A DNA stretch of 64,000 bases from Sulfurimonas sp. SAG-AH-194-I05 (GTDB lineage Bacteria > Campylobacterota > Campylobacteria > Campylobacterales > Sulfurimonadaceae): positions 27,199 through 91,198 of the forward strand of contig NZ_JAEMVA010000003.1 of assembly GCF_029215955.1 (NCBI RefSeq), read 5' to 3'. The notes beneath the pieces are model-generated. The model was not told where the DNA came from. It did not search any database and saw only the letters and a list, made by a program, of their open reading frames with translations. The translations under genes were made by a program, and so were the position numbers. Numbering within the stretch: position 1 is the stretch's first letter; each line of letters opens with the position of its first letter. Below are positions 35,462 through 43,716 of the stretch, in pieces.

Positions 35462-36196
35462 TTAAATAGTGCGAAGAGTTTTTAAATTTACAGGGTGTAG
35501 GATTAGAAAATCTTTAGTAAATTCAAGGGAGAATGGTTTGTATTCTTGGTTTTGTTCTGGAGTATAAGAAATAACTTGATCCTCTTGTGTCACAAAAGAA
35601 AGTACATTTGCCTTCATTATTTTTTTTGTAATACTTATTTTTGCACTGTGCACTGAATTTTTTATTTCTTTTTCTTCATTTTTCAAGTGTTTGAGTTCAT
35701 CTTCTATATCATCTTGTGTATCTAAATTCTCTTCCTGTGCTTGAAGAAGTAACTTTTCTAAGTCTTCAACATCTTCATTGATAAGTTCAAGTTTACTTAT
35801 AAGAATTGGTACTTGTTTGTAGTCTATAGTCAAAACGTTATTTAGCCCATGTATGTGTTCTATTATAATAAATTTTGAAGCACAAACTTTTATATTGCTA
35901 TTGAGGTTCTTTATTTTTACACTTTGCGCATAAATTGATCCACTCTTACACGTATCAATAACAGCATGTGAGGCATGAATTTCTCCACCATCTAAAAGTG
36001 TTACATTTGCATTATGGCAACGCAGGAGACCTTGATGGGTAAAAATAGTAGCATTTTTTACATATTGTGTAGAGCCAGCATGTGTTGTGCCTTCAACTTT
36101 TAAGTCAATAGCATCAATAATAGTTTGCGTGTGTACGTCACCTATAATATGGATATTATCAGATATAAGTTCTTCATTTTCTTGTAATTCTAGCAT
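35462..36196 (-). CDS. FapA/DUF342-like beta-helix protein
   Basis: 244 residues. The first half (HIIGDVHTQTIIDAIDLKVEGTTHAGSTQYVK...ATIFTHQGLLRCHNANVTLLDGGEIHASHAVID) is a run of short beta-strands resembling the polymer-forming part of flagellar assembly protein A / DUF342; then comes a coiled-coil (about 135-185, ELINEDVEDLEKLLLQAQEEN) and a beta-rich tail. No signal peptide. It starts immediately after the stop of the 36197-36844 gene, so they form an operon. Probably a cytoplasmic scaffold; actual role unknown. Confidence 0.6.
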   Translation of the reverse strand: MLELQENEELISDNIHIIGDVHTQTIIDAIDLKVEGTTHAGSTQYVKNATIFTHQGLLRCHNANVTLLDGGEIHASHAVIDTCKSGSIYAQSVKIKNLNSNIKVCASKFIIIEHIHGLNNVLTIDYKQVPILISKLELINEDVEDLEKLLLQAQEENLDTQDDIEDELKHLKNEEKEIKNSVHSAKISITKKIMKANVLSFVTQEDQVISYTPEQNQEYKPFSLEFTKDFLILHPVNLKTLRTI

Positions 36197-36844
36197 TTAG
36201 TACTCTAAAAGATCACTATAATCATATTTTGAAAAATCAAGATAAATATTGCCATTTTGTTTTATAAGCCTCACATCACTATCTTCTATAGCTAAAAATC
36301 TTTTTTTGATGATTTTTCTCTGGTAAGATTTTAAGTCAAGTGTCCTAATGTAGGTTTTAAGTTCTATTATTTTTCCTGTTTGTGTTGCTTCGATACTCGG
36401 ATTAACTGTTGTTACTGCTTCAACATCTTGAATATTATTTTGAGGAGTATTAAGTAAAAGTTTTGTATTTATAAGTTCTAATATATTTTTAAGTTGCTCA
36501 TCCTTTGAACTATATACATGTTCAATTTTTTGCATTTCATCACGAAGCATTTGTTCTTTGTCATCAATAAGTTTATCGATTTTAGTCTCAAGCTGAATAA
36601 TTTTTTCTTTAAGTTGTTGATTTTCTCTTTGGTAAAGTGCAAGTACAGATGCTACAGTTGTTTTTTGTTTGATTATATTAGGCTCATTGGGTGTTGTTAC
36701 TTTACGCGTTGTACTCGTACTTATGATTATATATGTTGTACCATTCTCTGTAATATAATTTAATTTTTTAGCTCTAAGTCTTGAATGAATCATTTCTTTA
36801 GACATTTTAAATTTTTTAGAGTACTCTTCTATCGTTAGCTTCAT
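36197..36844 (-). CDS. HTH-domain protein with coiled-coil, unknown function
   Basis: 215 residues. The first 45 residues (MKLTIEEYSKKFKMSKEMIHSRLRAKKLNYI) form a winged-helix/MerR-like DNA-binding start, typical of helix-turn-helix proteins whose C-terminus gives specificity. A coiled-coil spans about 70-120 (ALYQRENQQLKEKIIQLETKIDKL), and a folded C-terminal segment (TYIRTLDLKSYQRKIIKKRFLA) follows. Similar layouts occur in plasmid replication-adjacent or phase-regulating proteins, but I cannot name a family. AAAGGA precedes the start; translationally linked to the FapA-like gene. Confidence 0.6.
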   Translation of the reverse strand: MKLTIEEYSKKFKMSKEMIHSRLRAKKLNYITENGTTYIIISTSTTRKVTTPNEPNIIKQKTTVASVLALYQRENQQLKEKIIQLETKIDKLIDDKEQMLRDEMQKIEHVYSSKDEQLKNILELINTKLLLNTPQNNIQDVEAVTTVNPSIEATQTGKIIELKTYIRTLDLKSYQRKIIKKRFLAIEDSDVRLIKQNGNIYLDFSKYDYSDLLEY

Positions 36845-36981
36845 AACTTTCCTTTAGTATCATTTTAGCATAAAAAAACTTCATGCTGTTAGTGGGTATA
36901 TCGAAGAATATTTGTAAATTTTCTCATCCTATTAAGCATACAACAATTACTGCTATGCTACACTCAAAAAAAAGGAATCCT

Positions 36982-37353
36982 ATGGCATATATAAACCTAA
37001 CAAAAGAAACTTTTGATGACACCCTTGATAATAACGAAATAGTGATTATTGACTTTTGGGCAGAATGGTGTGGGCCGTGTAAACAATTTGCTCCAATATT
37101 TGAAAAAGTAGCAGAGAATAACCCTGATATTACTTTTGGAAAAGTAAATACAGAAGAACAACAGTTTTTAGCAAATAAATGGAATATTCACTCTATTCCA
37201 ACACTTATGGTGGCGAGAGATGGCATAATTTTACTTAATTCAGGTGGTATGCTTCCTGAAGATAAATTTGACGACCTTATAGCACATGTTAAAGGTCTTG
37301 ATATGGATAAGATACGTCAAGAGATGCAAGAAGAGGAAGAAAACGGTATTTAA
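36982..37353 (+). CDS. trxA: Thioredoxin-family protein
   Basis: Cytoplasmic disulfide reductase of the thioredoxin fold. 123 residues from the ATG at 36982 (MAYINLTKETFDDTL), which has AGGA 5 bases upstream; a longer upstream reading has no support. Active site FWAEWCGPCKQFAPIF and cis-proline region IHSIPTLMVARDG are intact. The C-terminal tail DKIRQEMQEEEENGI is an acidic extension of about 15 residues. Whether this is the main thioredoxin or a dedicated paralogue cannot be decided here. Convergent with 37369-37611. Confidence 0.9.
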   Translation: MAYINLTKETFDDTLDNNEIVIIDFWAEWCGPCKQFAPIFEKVAENNPDITFGKVNTEEQQFLANKWNIHSIPTLMVARDGIILLNSGGMLPEDKFDDLIAHVKGLDMDKIRQEMQEEEENGI

Positions 37354-37368
37354 TCTATCGACAAAGAT

Positions 37369-37611
37369 TTATTTTGACTCTTGTAGTGCTATTATTCTTG
37401 CTAGTTTATTTTCATTCGCTATAAAATCAGATAAGACGCGCACTGTATAATAGTTTCCCATAGCTTTTGCTTGGGACTTGCTTGCACCATTGTTTTCTTC
37501 AAATGCAATAGCACGTTGAATATGTGTCTTTAATAATGCAGCGTACGCAGCTACTGTTAACTTTTCTTGACTTTTAAGATCCTCAAGAAAAGACGTTTGT
37601 AAATGTGTCAT
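37369..37611 (-). CDS. Small helical protein, unknown function
   Basis: 80 residues, all-helical by composition (FLEDLKSQEKLTVAAYAALLKTHIQRAIAFEENNGASKSQAKAMGN in outline), no cysteine, no membrane segment and no family I can name. It lies between thioredoxin and a cysteine-rich protein gene; AAGGATAAAG precedes its ATG. Convergent with trxA, with only 15 bases between stops. Confidence 0.55.
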   Translation of the reverse strand: MTHLQTSFLEDLKSQEKLTVAAYAALLKTHIQRAIAFEENNGASKSQAKAMGNYYTVRVLSDFIANENKLARIIALQESK

Positions 37612-37664
37612 TCTTTATCCTTTATACATAATTTTTAGAAAATAAACATCGAACCGTAGTCTAC

Positions 37665-38000
37665 CTAGGAGCATCCGCAACCTGTACCACAGTTTTCTAC
37701 AGTAGCACTATCAGTCGATTCAAGAGACCAATCATCAGTAGAACTACAACCAACATCACAACTCACACCTGTGCTACATCCAGATACAGCAGTAGTATTT
37801 ATTGCCACTCTTATAACAAAAATATTATCTTCAGCTGGTTCTGAATAAAAGGTATGCTTACTACAAAACTCTTCATTCATAAGCTCCACTACAATATTTG
37901 CATAATTATACGCATCTTGTTGTGTTTTAAATGTATTATTATTTGAGTATTCACTTTTTTTAAAACATCCACATTCTTGTTCCATTTGTACTGTATACAT
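37665..38000 (-). CDS. Cysteine-rich protein with CGTGCGCS tail, unknown function
   Basis: 111 residues with nine cysteines: two at the N-terminus (QECGCFKKSEY), one mid-way, three in GCSTGVSCDVGCSS, and three in the last eight residues (CGTGCGCS). No signal peptide. The folded middle (QDAYNYANIVVELMNEEFC) resembles small alpha-beta domains. The Cys/Gly tail suggests metal or Fe-S binding, but ligand and function are unknown. Neighbours are the small helical protein and aroK. Confidence 0.55.
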   Translation of the reverse strand: MYTVQMEQECGCFKKSEYSNNNTFKTQQDAYNYANIVVELMNEEFCSKHTFYSEPAEDNIFVIRVAINTTAVSGCSTGVSCDVGCSSTDDWSLESTDSATVENCGTGCGCS

Positions 38001-38105
38001 AAAGTATTTCCTTTAACCTTTTAATTAAATAGAAGTATAGTTGTTAAAAACTAAATAAGCATACTTTTTAAAAAGTAGTTGTCCTTTATAAAAGTTTCTT
38101 TAGAG

Positions 38106-38612
38106 TTACAAAACTCTTTTATCTAAAATATAGTCTAATATCATATGCTTGTAGGTCGCCACACTTTGATTTGCATCAACGCTAAAATGCGCTTTTTCTT
38201 TATATATAGGTATACGCTCAACAAATAATGCGCGTGCTCTCTCTTCATTTTCAAGTAAAGGTCGTTTATTGCGTTCTTTAGCAGGTAGTCGGTTGAGTAT
38301 AACATCAAAGTCAGCATCTATGTATATAACAAGAGACTTCGCTGATAGAGAACTATATATAGGTAGCCCTCCCCCAGTAGCAATTACTTGACCTGTTTTT
38401 TTTGTCAATGTATTAATACATTTTTGTTCAAGAGTACGGAAATATTTTTCCCCTTTTTTTTCAAAAATTTCACGTACACTACTTTTTTGCTCTGCTTCAA
38501 TAATGCTATCTACATCCATAAATTTTTTAAATAATTGTCGTGATAAAACTTTACCTACACTCGTTTTACCACTACCCATAAAGCCTATTAAGACTATGTT
38601 GTCATATACCAT
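38106..38612 (-). CDS. aroK: Shikimate kinase
   Basis: Phosphorylates shikimate in the chorismate pathway. 168 residues. Walker A IGFMGSGKTSVGKVLS, shikimate-binding FMDVDSIIE (Asp), GEKYFRTLEQ (Arg) and TGGGLPI, lid region RNKRPLLE. All catalytic features intact. Hairpin AGAGTT/AACTCT overlaps its stop codon. Single gene; no other aro gene in the window. Confidence 0.96.
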   Translation of the reverse strand: MVYDNIVLIGFMGSGKTSVGKVLSRQLFKKFMDVDSIIEAEQKSSVREIFEKKGEKYFRTLEQKCINTLTKKTGQVIATGGGLPIYSSLSAKSLVIYIDADFDVILNRLPAKERNKRPLLENEERARALFVERIPIYKEKAHFSVDANQSVATYKHMILDYILDKRVL

Positions 38613-38799
38613 GTGTACTCCCTTTTCATTTATAAACTTTCTAGCAAAAAAATTATGCGTAAAGTCTTCGCCAAACTATTGTTATAATTATAATAAATAT
38701 AATTATATAGTATTATTTTAAGAAAGTAGTTAAAATAGATGTAATTAAAGTTTTCTTCCTTATAATGCTAAATACTTATTCAATCTATGGAGAAACAGA

Positions 38800-39144
38800 A
38801 TGATTAAACTACTACTCTTACTTAGTATTATTCTAAATATTCAAGCGAGTTCCCTTCAAAAAGCTGAGAGATATTACAAAAATAACAACACGCAAAAAGC
38901 AATGCAGTATTATAAAAAAGCTTGTGATGAAGGGGTAGTCGAAGGATGTAGCAAATATAATGAATTTCAAAGTCCCATTACAAGAGCATTTACCCTTATA
39001 AGCCAAAGTAGAGGAGAAGAAGCTATGCCTTATTTAAAGCAAGCTTGTAAAGAAGGCTTCTCTTGGGCGTGCACAATGTACGAGTCATCTACTGGAGAAA
39101 AAATAACTCCAACCCAAGAAAATATTTTAAATAAAGAACCTTAA
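38800..39144 (+). CDS. Periplasmic Sel1-like repeat protein
   Basis: 114 residues. Signal peptide MIKLLLLLSIILNIQA, then two Sel1/TPR-like units: YKNNNTQKAMQYYKKACDEGVVEGCSKY and SRGEEAMPYLKQACKEGFSWACTMYE. Each has the A-x-x-Y-x-K-A-C-D/K-x-G-x-x-x-x-C pattern with a cysteine pair, as in Helicobacter cysteine-rich (Hcp) proteins, where the pair forms a disulfide. Function unknown; Hcp relatives are secreted or periplasmic binding scaffolds. Convergent with the NifU-like gene, 2 bases apart. Confidence 0.75.
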   Translation: MIKLLLLLSIILNIQASSLQKAERYYKNNNTQKAMQYYKKACDEGVVEGCSKYNEFQSPITRAFTLISQSRGEEAMPYLKQACKEGFSWACTMYESSTGEKITPTQENILNKEP

Positions 39145-39146
39145 CC

Positions 39147-39419
39147 TTATATACTAATGACTCTTATATCACTTGAAAGCATTCTTTGTAAAATATTTTC
39201 GATAGAAGATTCTGTTCCACCTGCGGAAGCACAAGATGTACAAGCTCCTTGAAACTCTATATACACAAGGAGTAAACCATTCTTTTCTGTAACATTCACT
39301 AAATCCATGTCTCCATTATCTCTTACTAAAAATTCTCGTATATTATCATCAATTACTTTATCAATTTTATTTATCTTTTGCACTAATGTCATATTTGCAA
39401 AATCTTCATGTTCATTCAT
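39147..39419 (-). CDS. NifU C-terminal-domain (Nfu-like) protein
   Basis: 90 residues. Carries the Fe-S scaffold/carrier domain with the CxxC pair in VYIEFQGACTSCASAGGTESSIENILQR, preceded by a helix with VIDDNIREFLVRDNGDMDLV, the usual Nfu pattern. Binds and passes on a [4Fe-4S] cluster, useful in a cell rich in Fe-S enzymes such as the Psr subunits. Its upstream region contains a 15-bp inverted repeat (39443-39479) that may act as terminator or attenuator. Confidence 0.88.
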   Translation of the reverse strand: MNEHEDFANMTLVQKINKIDKVIDDNIREFLVRDNGDMDLVNVTEKNGLLLVYIEFQGACTSCASAGGTESSIENILQRMLSSDIRVISI

Positions 39420-39442
39420 AGTATTTCCTTTTATTTAAGCAA

Positions 39443-39479
39443 AAAATATCATCTTATGCTTAATATAAGATGATATTTT
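39443..39479 (-). terminator. Long hairpin upstream of the NifU-like gene
   Basis: AAAATATCATCTTAT / ATAAGATGATATTTT, 15 bp perfect stem with loop of 7. On the minus strand it is followed by a T-run and lies 24 bases before the NifU-like start, so it would stop a transcript starting in 39480-39608: an attenuator, the end of a short RNA, or an operator between the divergent genes. Confidence 0.45.
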
Positions 39480-39608
39480 AATATAGAAGAAAGATAATAA
39501 GCTACTATTTATATACTACTTTTGAATTAAATACTCCAGATTTTAGTTGCATTTAACTTAAGTATTTACTGCTAAGATGTCATTATATAATTATGAAAAG
39601 GAAAATAT

Positions 39609-39950
39609 ATGGAAGAAATAAGCACTCTCTTAAAAAAATATGATAAATTTAAATATGCACAGCTTCGATCAATTCAACAACTCTCTGCCTCACATAAAAT
39701 TGTCACCATAGCTATACAAGATGATGATGGAGAAGATACAAATATTGTTCATTTAGAATTTAAGAATATCACTGAATCAAAAATATTAGTAAATAGTGTA
39801 CTTTCTTTTCTCGATATGGGTGATGGAATTATTCTTATAAAAGAAAATGACCTCTATGGTTTTGCATTGGGTTGTGGAAGTGCTATGTTGCAAGTACATA
39901 ATGCACCACTTTATATTGTCGCAAAAGAGATGTATATCGAAGAAAAATAA
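39609..39950 (+). CDS. Small cytoplasmic protein, unknown function
   Basis: 113 residues, mixed alpha/beta, no recognised family. Features: DDDGEDTNIVHLEFKNI and GDGIILIKENDLYGFALGCGSAMLQV, giving the look of a compact single-domain protein with one cysteine. AAAAGGA precedes the ATG and a TATAAT lies close upstream. Divergent from the NifU-like gene; a 12-bp hairpin follows 25 bases after its stop. Confidence 0.55.
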   Translation: MEEISTLLKKYDKFKYAQLRSIQQLSASHKIVTIAIQDDDGEDTNIVHLEFKNITESKILVNSVLSFLDMGDGIILIKENDLYGFALGCGSAMLQVHNAPLYIVAKEMYIEEK

Positions 39951-39974
39951 CAAGCTTCCATTATACAAATATAT

Positions 39975-40004
39975 TCAAGTAAATAGAAACTACTATTTAC
40001 TTGA
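39975..40004 (+). terminator. Hairpin after the 39609 gene
   Basis: TCAAGTAAATAG / CTATTTACTTGA, 12 bp perfect stem, loop AAACTA. No T-run follows; likely an mRNA 3' stabiliser or weak terminator. The rest of the gap up to 40176 is AT-rich DNA with the next promoter. Confidence 0.45.
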
Positions 40005-40134
40005 GAATCACCTTCCTCGTAGTAATCATTCCGAGAACTTTTCATATAAACTTTTTTTGTATTTGTTACATTTATACATAAAAATAATCAATTATTAAAA
40101 ATATTTATTTAATACTTTAATATTTTAAACTTTA

Positions 40135-40143
40135 TGATATAAT
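40135..40143 (+). promoter_or_regulatory. Extended -10 promoter of the 40177 gene
   Basis: TGATATAAT, extended -10 element, 33 bases before the ATG at 40177, preceded by a long A/T-tract region with periodic T-runs typical of promoters in this phylum. Confidence 0.55.
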
Positions 40144-40176
40144 ATTTTGTAATCTAAATAACCCAAAGGAAATACA

Positions 40177-40611
40177 ATGGATAATATGTTACTAATGATG
40201 TTAACACTAGGTGGAGGTCTTTTATTTGGACTAATCGTTTTTATTATATGTGAAGAAAAATCACTTAAAGATGCTGACTTCTCTGATATGAGAGGATTAT
40301 TTACAGCAGAGCGAAAAATATCGGATTGTGCGGGAGAGTTTAATACTGTTCGTTATTTAGGAATTTATTTTGTTCTTATGTTAGCTTTTGATTTAGTTTT
40401 AGCAAATGTAGTATTTGTTCCAAATAACTTAGGTTTAATGGAAATGCTTGGCTATACATTCGCACCTGCTCTTATTGGTTCATGGATTATTTTACTTGTA
40501 AAATGGACATACCAACCTATTATTAAACTTGTTTCTTCTTTTATGTACGGTTCAGTATATATAGGAGCATCAATCTTGTCATTTGGTATTACTCACTTTA
40601 TAGCAGCATAA
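40177..40611 (+). CDS. Four-helix membrane protein, unknown function
   Basis: 144 residues. Hydrophobic helices at about 5-25, 62-83, 90-112 and 120-142, with a charged loop after the first (EEKSLKDADFSDMRGLFTAERKISDCAGEF). No transport or catalytic motif recognised. AAAGGA precedes the start and a terminator follows, so it is monocistronic. Confidence 0.6.
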   Translation: MDNMLLMMLTLGGGLLFGLIVFIICEEKSLKDADFSDMRGLFTAERKISDCAGEFNTVRYLGIYFVLMLAFDLVLANVVFVPNNLGLMEMLGYTFAPALIGSWIILLVKWTYQPIIKLVSSFMYGSVYIGASILSFGITHFIAA

Positions 40612-40621
40612 AGTACTTTTT

Positions 40622-40644
40622 CTCTTACCTCTTTGGGGTAAGAG
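40622..40644 (+). terminator. Rho-independent terminator after 40177 gene
   Basis: CTCTTACC / GGTAAGAG (8 bp) followed by TATTCTTTTT, 11 bases after the stop codon. Confidence 0.8.
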
Positions 40645-40743
40645 TATTCTTTTTAATCCTTACGATTTTTTCTCTTAACCTCACCTATACTTTACATCTG
40701 GTATTATTCTTGCTATAAATAATAAAAACAAATAAGGGTAATA

Positions 40744-43083
40744 ATGGCTAAGGAAGAGATAGTTATCATTGAAGAAAATGATACCGCAGGTTCAAATGAA
40801 TCTGAAACCATTATACTTTCTCCTGAAGATAAAGAGAAGAAAAAACAAAAGTTAATCCTTATGGGTGGGGCAGCTGTTGCTTTCATTCTTATTATTATCA
40901 TTATCTTACTTCTTGTATTCAAGTCTTCTAATGAAAAATCTTCTTTATCAATGGATACTATAGAGGATAAACTAGAAGAAAACAAACAAAAGCCAATAGA
41001 ACCCAGTAAATTAGAAAATATGATTGCTAAAGCGAATTATTTATATTCACATGGTTCAAAAGATGAAGCTCTATTTTTATATGAAAAAATCGCACTCTTT
41101 AGTGAGGCAATATCTCAATATAACTTAGGTGTTGCGCAATTAAAAAACAAACAATATTCACTGGCTTTAGAAACTTTTCAACAAGCAATAAACAACCATG
41201 AGAAACGTTGTGTTAGTGCAATTAACGCTGCTGTATGTTCTTTGCATTTAAATGATAAGGAAAGCTTCAAGTATTATATTGATCTCGCATATGCTTACTT
41301 ACCAAACGAATTGCAGTCCCCTCTCTATTCTTATTACTATACACTTGTTAATTATTATAAAAACAATTATTTAGAGGCACTCAGTGCACTGAACAATCCA
41401 ACTTCACAAGAGTATCCTCTTATACAAAAACATTTACGCGCTAAAATAAATGCTTCTCTTGACAATAACTACGATGCAATAGAAGCAATTGAAAAAGACA
41501 CAGAAGAAGAGGATATTTTTGCTCTAGCGCTTTTATATTCAAGAGTAGGTGATATAACATTAGCACGTCAATACCTAGAAGAATGTATTTTAAAAAATAG
41601 AGAACCCGCAAAAGCACAACTAGCATTGGGATTAATAAAGCTAAAATCTGGACTTGTTGCCGATGGTGCTAAAGAAATTAAAAATGTTACAGATATGTTC
41701 CCAGAAGAAGTTTACAAATATTATCCTATAAAAGTGTCACTCAAGAAATCTTTGTTTGATTCTAAAAAAGCCCAAGAAATATACAGAAAAAAAGCAAAAA
41801 AATCAAAACTTTTAAACTACCAAAAGATTTTTTATTTTTCTCCTTATAAAATGTTTAATGCTGACCAAACAATTAGCTATATTAGAAAAGGAAATGCTAA
41901 TATTTATATAGACAACATTGCTTCAGCAAAAAATTATCTCACCAAAAGTTCTTCATCTTCTACTGTAAATAGGGGTATCGCTAAGGCAATTAAAAAAGCA
42001 CTTTCTTTTAAAATAAGAGCTGCGAATGAAGATTTAAAAAAACTTCTTGACATTCAACCTAAACATTCTATACTCCAGTATAATTTAGCCCTCACCTATG
42101 CGCAAATGGGTAATTTACCTTTAGCACATGAACATTTTCTTAAGTCATACTATTTAGATGCAAAGAACTATCTCTCTGGTATTTATGCTGTAATGACATC
42201 AGAGCTCATTGAAAAAGAAAATGAAAAATTAAAAAGTATCTTAAAGGAATCTATTGCACAAGAAGAACCAAGTGAATCTAAAAGCTTTCATAAAGCATTA
42301 CTTAACATAAGCGAAAACAATATATTAGGAAGTGTAGACTGGTTAGATAATGATTATAAAAGCCGTCCAATTTACTTAACACTAGATATAATTATTGCCT
42401 TAAACTTAGAGCGTTTTGATTATGCTAAAAAATCTGCAAATAAATTAACTACTATGTTACCCCAAGATATACTTCCACATATGATGTATATCGATGCAAA
42501 TTTTGATGATTTAAACGATGAGAAATATGCAAAAGAAGTTTTTAAATACCTACAAAAACAAACATTTCATTACCAAGACCTCTATTTCGGTCCATACATT
42601 ACTAAGTACTTATACATACAACAAAATTTGATTATGGGAAGACTTTTCTTTTTACGCCAAAAATTAAAGAAAATTATGGCTTCAACAAATGAACCACTTT
42701 ATGAATTAACAAGTACCTTAGCACTAGCATCTTTACTCGATAAAGCCTTTGAAGAGTCTTACACTCTCTACAATCAACTCATTGATGAATTAAAAGTAAG
42801 AGATGCACAAACCTTATTTTTAGGTGCAGTAGCTTCAACAGCTGCTTTACACCATGAGAATGCAATTGTATTACTAGAACTCTCAAAAATAAAAAATAAA
42901 GAGTTTTCAGAAAGTCGCTATGCCTTAGGATTGTTATATCTTGAAATTCAGAATAATGAGGGTGCTGTTATCCAACTTTCTAAAGTTGGATATAGTAGCT
43001 TTATATCAGAATACTTTAACTTTGATATTGATGTAAATAAACTTTTACTTCAAAGACAACTTCAAGAGAAGAAGAATAAGTGA
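40744..43083 (+). CDS. Large TPR membrane protein, PflB-like flagellar motor scaffold
   Basis: 779 residues. An acidic cytoplasmic N-terminus (about 1-36), one membrane helix (37-59, LILMGGAAVAFILIIIIILLLVF), then a periplasmic alpha-solenoid of TPR-like repeats to the C-terminus (for example AISQYNLGVAQLKNKQYSLALETFQQA in outline, and QYNLALTYAQMGNLPLAHEHF). Length and topology match PflB of Campylobacter, a periplasmic TPR scaffold that positions stator units of the flagellar motor; PflA lacks the N-terminal cytoplasmic part. No flagellar gene is adjacent, so this is inference from layout. Next gene converges. Confidence 0.6.
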   Translation: MAKEEIVIIEENDTAGSNESETIILSPEDKEKKKQKLILMGGAAVAFILIIIIILLLVFKSSNEKSSLSMDTIEDKLEENKQKPIEPSKLENMIAKANYLYSHGSKDEALFLYEKIALFSEAISQYNLGVAQLKNKQYSLALETFQQAINNHEKRCVSAINAAVCSLHLNDKESFKYYIDLAYAYLPNELQSPLYSYYYTLVNYYKNNYLEALSALNNPTSQEYPLIQKHLRAKINASLDNNYDAIEAIEKDTEEEDIFALALLYSRVGDITLARQYLEECILKNREPAKAQLALGLIKLKSGLVADGAKEIKNVTDMFPEEVYKYYPIKVSLKKSLFDSKKAQEIYRKKAKKSKLLNYQKIFYFSPYKMFNADQTISYIRKGNANIYIDNIASAKNYLTKSSSSSTVNRGIAKAIKKALSFKIRAANEDLKKLLDIQPKHSILQYNLALTYAQMGNLPLAHEHFLKSYYLDAKNYLSGIYAVMTSELIEKENEKLKSILKESIAQEEPSESKSFHKALLNISENNILGSVDWLDNDYKSRPIYLTLDIIIALNLERFDYAKKSANKLTTMLPQDILPHMMYIDANFDDLNDEKYAKEVFKYLQKQTFHYQDLYFGPYITKYLYIQQNLIMGRLFFLRQKLKKIMASTNEPLYELTSTLALASLLDKAFEESYTLYNQLIDELKVRDAQTLFLGAVASTAALHHENAIVLLELSKIKNKEFSESRYALGLLYLEIQNNEGAVIQLSKVGYSSFISEYFNFDIDVNKLLLQRQLQEKKNK

Positions 43084-43089
43084 TACCTC

Positions 43090-43716
43090 TTAAGAAAAAT
43101 AACCTACTAAAGATTTAGGTGCACATACTGCGTCACCAACCTTAACGTTAAAACGAAAGTTATGTGGTAAATAAAGTATAACAGTACCATTAAGCATAAA
43201 CCCATCACGTAAAGATTGTGTAACTTCTTTTTTACTATCTATTACTACAGGTAAAAAACTTCCGTCTAATTTATACTCTATTTTTATAGTATTTAAAAAA
43301 GCATCTTCTAATTCTAAAATGATTTTTTCATTTAACTTACAAGATAAAGGATTACTAGCACGTAAACGATTTCCATAGTGTTTATGAATACTTTTCACAT
43401 GAGCACTACAAGGCGAACGTAGGATACCTACATCCAAAATACTACTGCTAATCGTCAATTTATGTGCATAGTAAGAGTTTTCTATTGGTTCTATGGCACT
43501 CACGATACCATCTGTTGGACTTAATACACTTTTTTCTTCAAAGCGAACAATTTCTCTCTCTGGATTACGAAAAAGAAAAAGAAAGAACAATGTAGTAAAG
43601 AAAAAAAAGAATACAAATAAACTAAGTTTTAAAAGTAAAGATAAAAGTACAAACCCTACACTCCATCCTATATAATTCCATCCATATTGCGATACTGGAA
43701 ATAAGCTTTTATTCAT
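43090..43716 (-). CDS. Phosphatidylserine decarboxylase-like membrane protein lacking the cleavage serine
   Basis: 208 residues. Two adjoining membrane segments (about 17-48), then a PSD-type domain: VLSPTDGIVSAIEPIE, ILRSPCSAHVKSIHKHYGNRL, SLRDGFMLNGTVILYLPHNF. In active PSDs the segment before VI is LGST or FGSR, cut between Gly and Ser to make the pyruvoyl group. Here it is LNGT (175-178) with no Ser, so self-processing and decarboxylation are not expected. Overlaps the end of ftsH by 8 bases, an arrangement also seen in Campylobacter. Possibly a lipid-binding or regulatory paralogue. Confidence 0.75.
   Translation of the reverse strand: MNKSLFPVSQYGWNYIGWSVGFVLLSLLLKLSLFVFFFFFTTLFFLFLFRNPEREIVRFEEKSVLSPTDGIVSAIEPIENSYYAHKLTISSSILDVGILRSPCSAHVKSIHKHYGNRLRASNPLSCKLNEKIILELEDAFLNTIKIEYKLDGSFLPVVIDSKKEVTQSLRDGFMLNGTVILYLPHNFRFNVKVGDAVCAPKSLVGYFS

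Noticed and set aside
36883..36981. Extended N-terminus for thioredoxin from 36883
   Set aside because: The internal ATG at 36982 has a proper ribosome-binding site and begins at the family's normal N-terminus.
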